Made by a program: the position numbers and the translations under genes
Shown: piece by piece, positions 33,473-35,324 of the stretch
Layout of the letters: the number at the start of each line of letters is the position of its first letter
How positions within the stretch are numbered: position 1 is the first letter of the stretch
The notes under the pieces: model-generated
The model's database searches: none
The model's input: only the letters and a program-made list of their open reading frames with translations
Told to the model about the DNA's origin: nothing
Assembly (NCBI GenBank): GCA_025934375.1
Contig: JAICYD010000074.1
Span: 1-35,324 of the forward strand
DNA: 35,324 bases
Source of the DNA: Streptosporangiaceae bacterium
GTDB lineage: Bacteria; Actinomycetota; Actinomycetes; Streptosporangiales; Streptosporangiaceae
Direction: 5' to 3'

Positions 33473-33548
33473 GGCATGCACCCTGGCCGCCGCCAGCTGA
33501 GCATCCTTGTCGGTGCGGGTCAATGAGATCCTCTACAGTGCTGAGTGG

Positions 33549-33734
33549 CTAGCTGAGGGTGACGCCCTCGCGGATGGCGTGGGTGAACGTGCGCCAGGCT
33601 TCCGCGGAAACGCGCAGGACGGGGCCGTGGCCGTGGTGGGTGGTGTCGCGGATGAGCACGGCGTCGGCGGTCGCGACCTCGACGCACGCGCCACCCGAGT
33701 TGTTGCTGTAGGTGGACTTACGCCAGTTGCTCAT
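33549..33734 (-). CDS. DUF397 domain protein
   Basis: A 61-residue protein with the family pattern: WRKSTYSNNSGGACVEVA, then VLIRDTTHHGHGPVLRVSAEAWRTFTHAI. DUF397 proteins are encoded beside XRE/DUF5753 regulators throughout actinomycetes and are believed to act with them, in some cases like the BldB/WhiJ-associated systems. Its ATG lies inside the end of the upstream XRE gene (17-base overlap), so the two are translationally coupled. Confidence 0.92.
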   Translation of the reverse strand: MSNWRKSTYSNNSGGACVEVATADAVLIRDTTHHGHGPVLRVSAEAWRTFTHAIREGVTLS

Positions 33735-34506
33735 AGTGGGTCTCCCGCATGTGCTGTATGAACGCGATGGACTCGTGGACCGGCAGTGCTGCCGCGCGGA
33801 TCGTGCTCAGCGCGTACTGCGCTTGCAGCACTTCGGTGCGATCCTCGCTCATCCTGCCCGAAGTCCGCCCTTCAGTGAACCAGACAGCGGGTTTGTCGCG
33901 GTATTCGATTACGCTCAGTGGTCCATCGCCGCCGGTGTGCCGCGTGTTGCGGAACGGCATGATCTGCACGCTGATGTTGGGCATGGCCGCGGTGGCCTCC
34001 AGCGCCAGCAGCTGGTCTCGCATCACGGCGTCATCGCCGTAGACGAGGCGCAAGACCGCTTCGGAGAGGATGAACCACCCGGAGACGAGGCTCCCAACGA
34101 TCTTCTGTCGCTGCTGCCGGATTGTCAGCTCACGCTCTAGCTTGGAGGGCGGCACGGTCGTGGACAGCGCCGCGCGCATGTACCCCGGCGTTTGCAGCAA
34201 GCCCGGAACCACACGGGATTCCCAGATCGTCATGGCTAGCGCGTCCGCCTCAACGTCGGCGACGGTGGCGGAGTCCTGCTCGCCTAGCTCCAGGATCTTG
34301 TGCAGCGCCGCGAACGTCCCCGGCAGGCAGAAGGCCTCGTCGCACTTGCAGGCGAACGCCAGCGTCGGCGGCTTGGTCATGTTCTCGACATGCGCGATGT
34401 AGGAGGCATCGAACCCCATCCGCGTCGCGAGCTGGGCTTTCGACCATTTCCGCTGCTCGCGGTGCGCGGTGACCTGGCCGGCGAACGTGGCGAGCGCTGA
34501 ATTCAT
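33718..34506 (-). CDS. XRE-family regulator with DUF5753 domain
   Basis: A 262-residue protein. The HTH is at about 8-65 (HREQRKWSKAQLATRMGFDASYIAHVEN), and the DUF5753 part at about 85-255 (IWESRVVPGLLQTPGYMRA, QQRQKIV, FILSEAVLRLVYGDDAVMRDQL, VQIMPF, EVLQAQYALSTIRAAAL). These are WhiJ-like regulators that work with DUF397 partners, often in development or antibiotic control. I choose the ATG at 34506, since the further upstream frame lacks family-like sequence; its ribosome site is weak. It is divergent from an anti-sigma-type ATPase gene, the standard actinomycete arrangement. Confidence 0.93.
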   Translation of the reverse strand: MNSALATFAGQVTAHREQRKWSKAQLATRMGFDASYIAHVENMTKPPTLAFACKCDEAFCLPGTFAALHKILELGEQDSATVADVEADALAMTIWESRVVPGLLQTPGYMRAALSTTVPPSKLERELTIRQQRQKIVGSLVSGWFILSEAVLRLVYGDDAVMRDQLLALEATAAMPNISVQIMPFRNTRHTGGDGPLSVIEYRDKPAVWFTEGRTSGRMSEDRTEVLQAQYALSTIRAAALPVHESIAFIQHMRETHYEQLA

Positions 34507-34657
34507 GACTTCGGGCACCGGACCATGACTCGCTTTCGGGAATCGTGACTTGCCGCCGGCATTGCATGACGCTTTCCAGGTCACTGTAGCGCGGATCACC
34601 CGCACCCGGCGAAGGTTGCCTCAGCCGCTACCCTATATCCCGAGCTAGGGGAACCCC
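34507..34657. promoter_or_regulatory. Divergent promoter region of the XRE and ATPase genes
   Basis: The region spans 151 bases. On the plus strand TTGCAT and TGTAGC are separated by 17 bases (about 34560-34588) and could be a weak -35/-10 pair for the ATPase gene. An AGGGGA ribosome site precedes its GTG. No clear operator could be identified. Confidence 0.3.
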
Positions 34658-35188
34658 GTGAACGCGATGAATGCGCCTGCACTGATACCACCTATCATCC
34701 CTGCACATCCTCAGTCGACATATGGCAACTGGATCAAGGGATTCCCGCTGCGATCTTTCCTGGAACTGGGCGCGTACGAGAACGCCCCGGGCAGCGCCCG
34801 CGGGCACGCGCGCAACGTGCTGGCCGAATGGGGACTGGCGGCGTTCACCGACGCGGTTTGCCTGGTTATCTCGGAGATGGTCACGAATTCGTTGCGGGCC
34901 ATCCAGAAGGTCGCCTGGGAGGTAGCGCTGCCGCCAGTGCGGCTGTGGCTGCTCGGCGTGGCCGGGGCGGACGCGGCCGGCCAGGTGATGATCCTGGTCT
35001 GGGACGCGGTCGCTGAGCCGCCGGTGCCGCAGGTGGCCGGCGCCGAGGACGTGTCCGGGCGCGGGCTGGGCATCGTGGACTGGCTCAGCGGGCGGCAGCG
35101 GGGCTGGTACTTCCCGGCGGCGCCGTACGGCGGCAAGGTCACCCAGGCGCTCATCGATCACCCGTGGCGTGAACAGCCGCCGGGGTAA
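34658..35188 (+). CDS. RsbW-like histidine-kinase-type ATP-binding protein (HATPase_c_2)
   Basis: A 176-residue GHKL ATPase domain. Motifs: N box ISEMVTNSLRA with Glu73 and Asn77, G1 box VWDAVAEPP with Asp116, and G2 box SGRGLGIVDWL at about 133-143. The family resembles anti-sigma factor kinases (RsbW/SpoIIAB) and is abundant in actinomycetes next to XRE/DUF397 pairs. A partner sigma or anti-anti-sigma factor is not in the window. The start is the GTG at 34658, with AGGGGA at a suitable distance; an ATG nine bases on is too far from it. Confidence 0.9.
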   Translation: MNAMNAPALIPPIIPAHPQSTYGNWIKGFPLRSFLELGAYENAPGSARGHARNVLAEWGLAAFTDAVCLVISEMVTNSLRAIQKVAWEVALPPVRLWLLGVAGADAAGQVMILVWDAVAEPPVPQVAGAEDVSGRGLGIVDWLSGRQRGWYFPAAPYGGKVTQALIDHPWREQPPG

Positions 35189-35283
35189 AGCCGCGCTGGC
35201 GCTGGCGTCTTTGGCCCGTTTTAGCTCGTTGGCGCCCACGCGGTCGTTTTGACCGTCATCAGCGCAGGAGAAAGGACACGTAA

Positions 35284-35324
35284 ATGCTCCCAGCGCGGTG
35301 CTCGTGCGGCTTCACCGAGGACGC
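35284..35324 (+). CDS. 5' end of a further gene (partial)
   Basis: An ATG with AGGAGAAAGGA eight or more bases before it opens MLPARCSCGFTED up to the window edge. The Cys-x-Cys-Gly-Phe opening resembles short actinomycete proteins that start with a CxCGF motif, possibly a zinc ligand pair. Too little is present to name it. The 95 bases between it and the ATPase stop hold no other gene. Confidence 0.5.
   Translation, partial: MLPARCSCGFTED

Noticed and set aside
33287..33523. Minus-strand 78-codon frame between the immunity and DUF397 genes
   Set aside because: It overlaps the end of the immunity gene and is in a different frame from the DUF397 remnant; its sequence resembles no protein.

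Overview
The window comes from a high-G+C actinomycete. Codons are strongly G/C-biased at the third position. It carries several families typical of actinomycetes: a DUF574-type methyltransferase, an XRE/DUF5753 + DUF397 pair beside an RsbW-like ATPase, AfsR-type SARP regulators with NB-ARC and TPR domains, and a very large secreted RHS protein. The genus cannot be fixed from the sequence alone. No tRNA, rRNA, CRISPR array or transposase was recognised.

Layout. (a) 1-4832, plus strand: a DNA-defence block with the tail of an N6-adenine methyltransferase-type restriction/modification protein, an Mrr-type endonuclease, and a translationally coupled McrB/McrC pair. (b) 4876-11456, minus strand: a metabolic/housekeeping run of a lipoprotein, an unknown protein, an amidase, a Nudix CoA-pyrophosphatase-like protein, a LURP-one/scramblase-like protein, a DUF574 SAM methyltransferase and an unknown protein. 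(c) 11457-12662: a repeat-rich regulatory region, a small membrane-associated unknown protein and a small secreted protein. (d) 12805-23782, minus strand: three NB-ARC (STAND) ATPases, one with an XRE-type N-terminus and two full AfsR-type SARPs, with a tandem pair of MetE-like zinc methyltransferases between the two SARPs. (e) 23947-33315, plus strand: a 2951-residue secreted RHS/YD-repeat protein with three LamG-like inserts and a low-G+C variable C-terminal tail, followed without a gap by a probable immunity gene. (f) 33316-35324: a decayed DUF397 remnant, an intact DUF397/XRE pair, a divergent anti-sigma-type ATPase, and the first codons of another gene.

How the parts may work together. 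The first block would restrict modified foreign DNA (Mrr, McrBC). The RHS protein and its neighbour look like a polymorphic toxin-immunity pair whose C-terminal module was acquired more recently than the shell. The SARP gene divergent from the RHS gene shares with it a 164-bp intergenic region holding three 11-bp phased direct repeats, the spacing used by SARP/OmpR-type DNA-binding domains. The RHS gene is therefore a plausible SARP target. A second and more elaborate set of 11-bp phased repeats (two inverted triplets) lies before the lipoprotein gene. The best candidates for undescribed biology are the RHS tail with its candidate immunity protein, and these two phased-repeat control regions.
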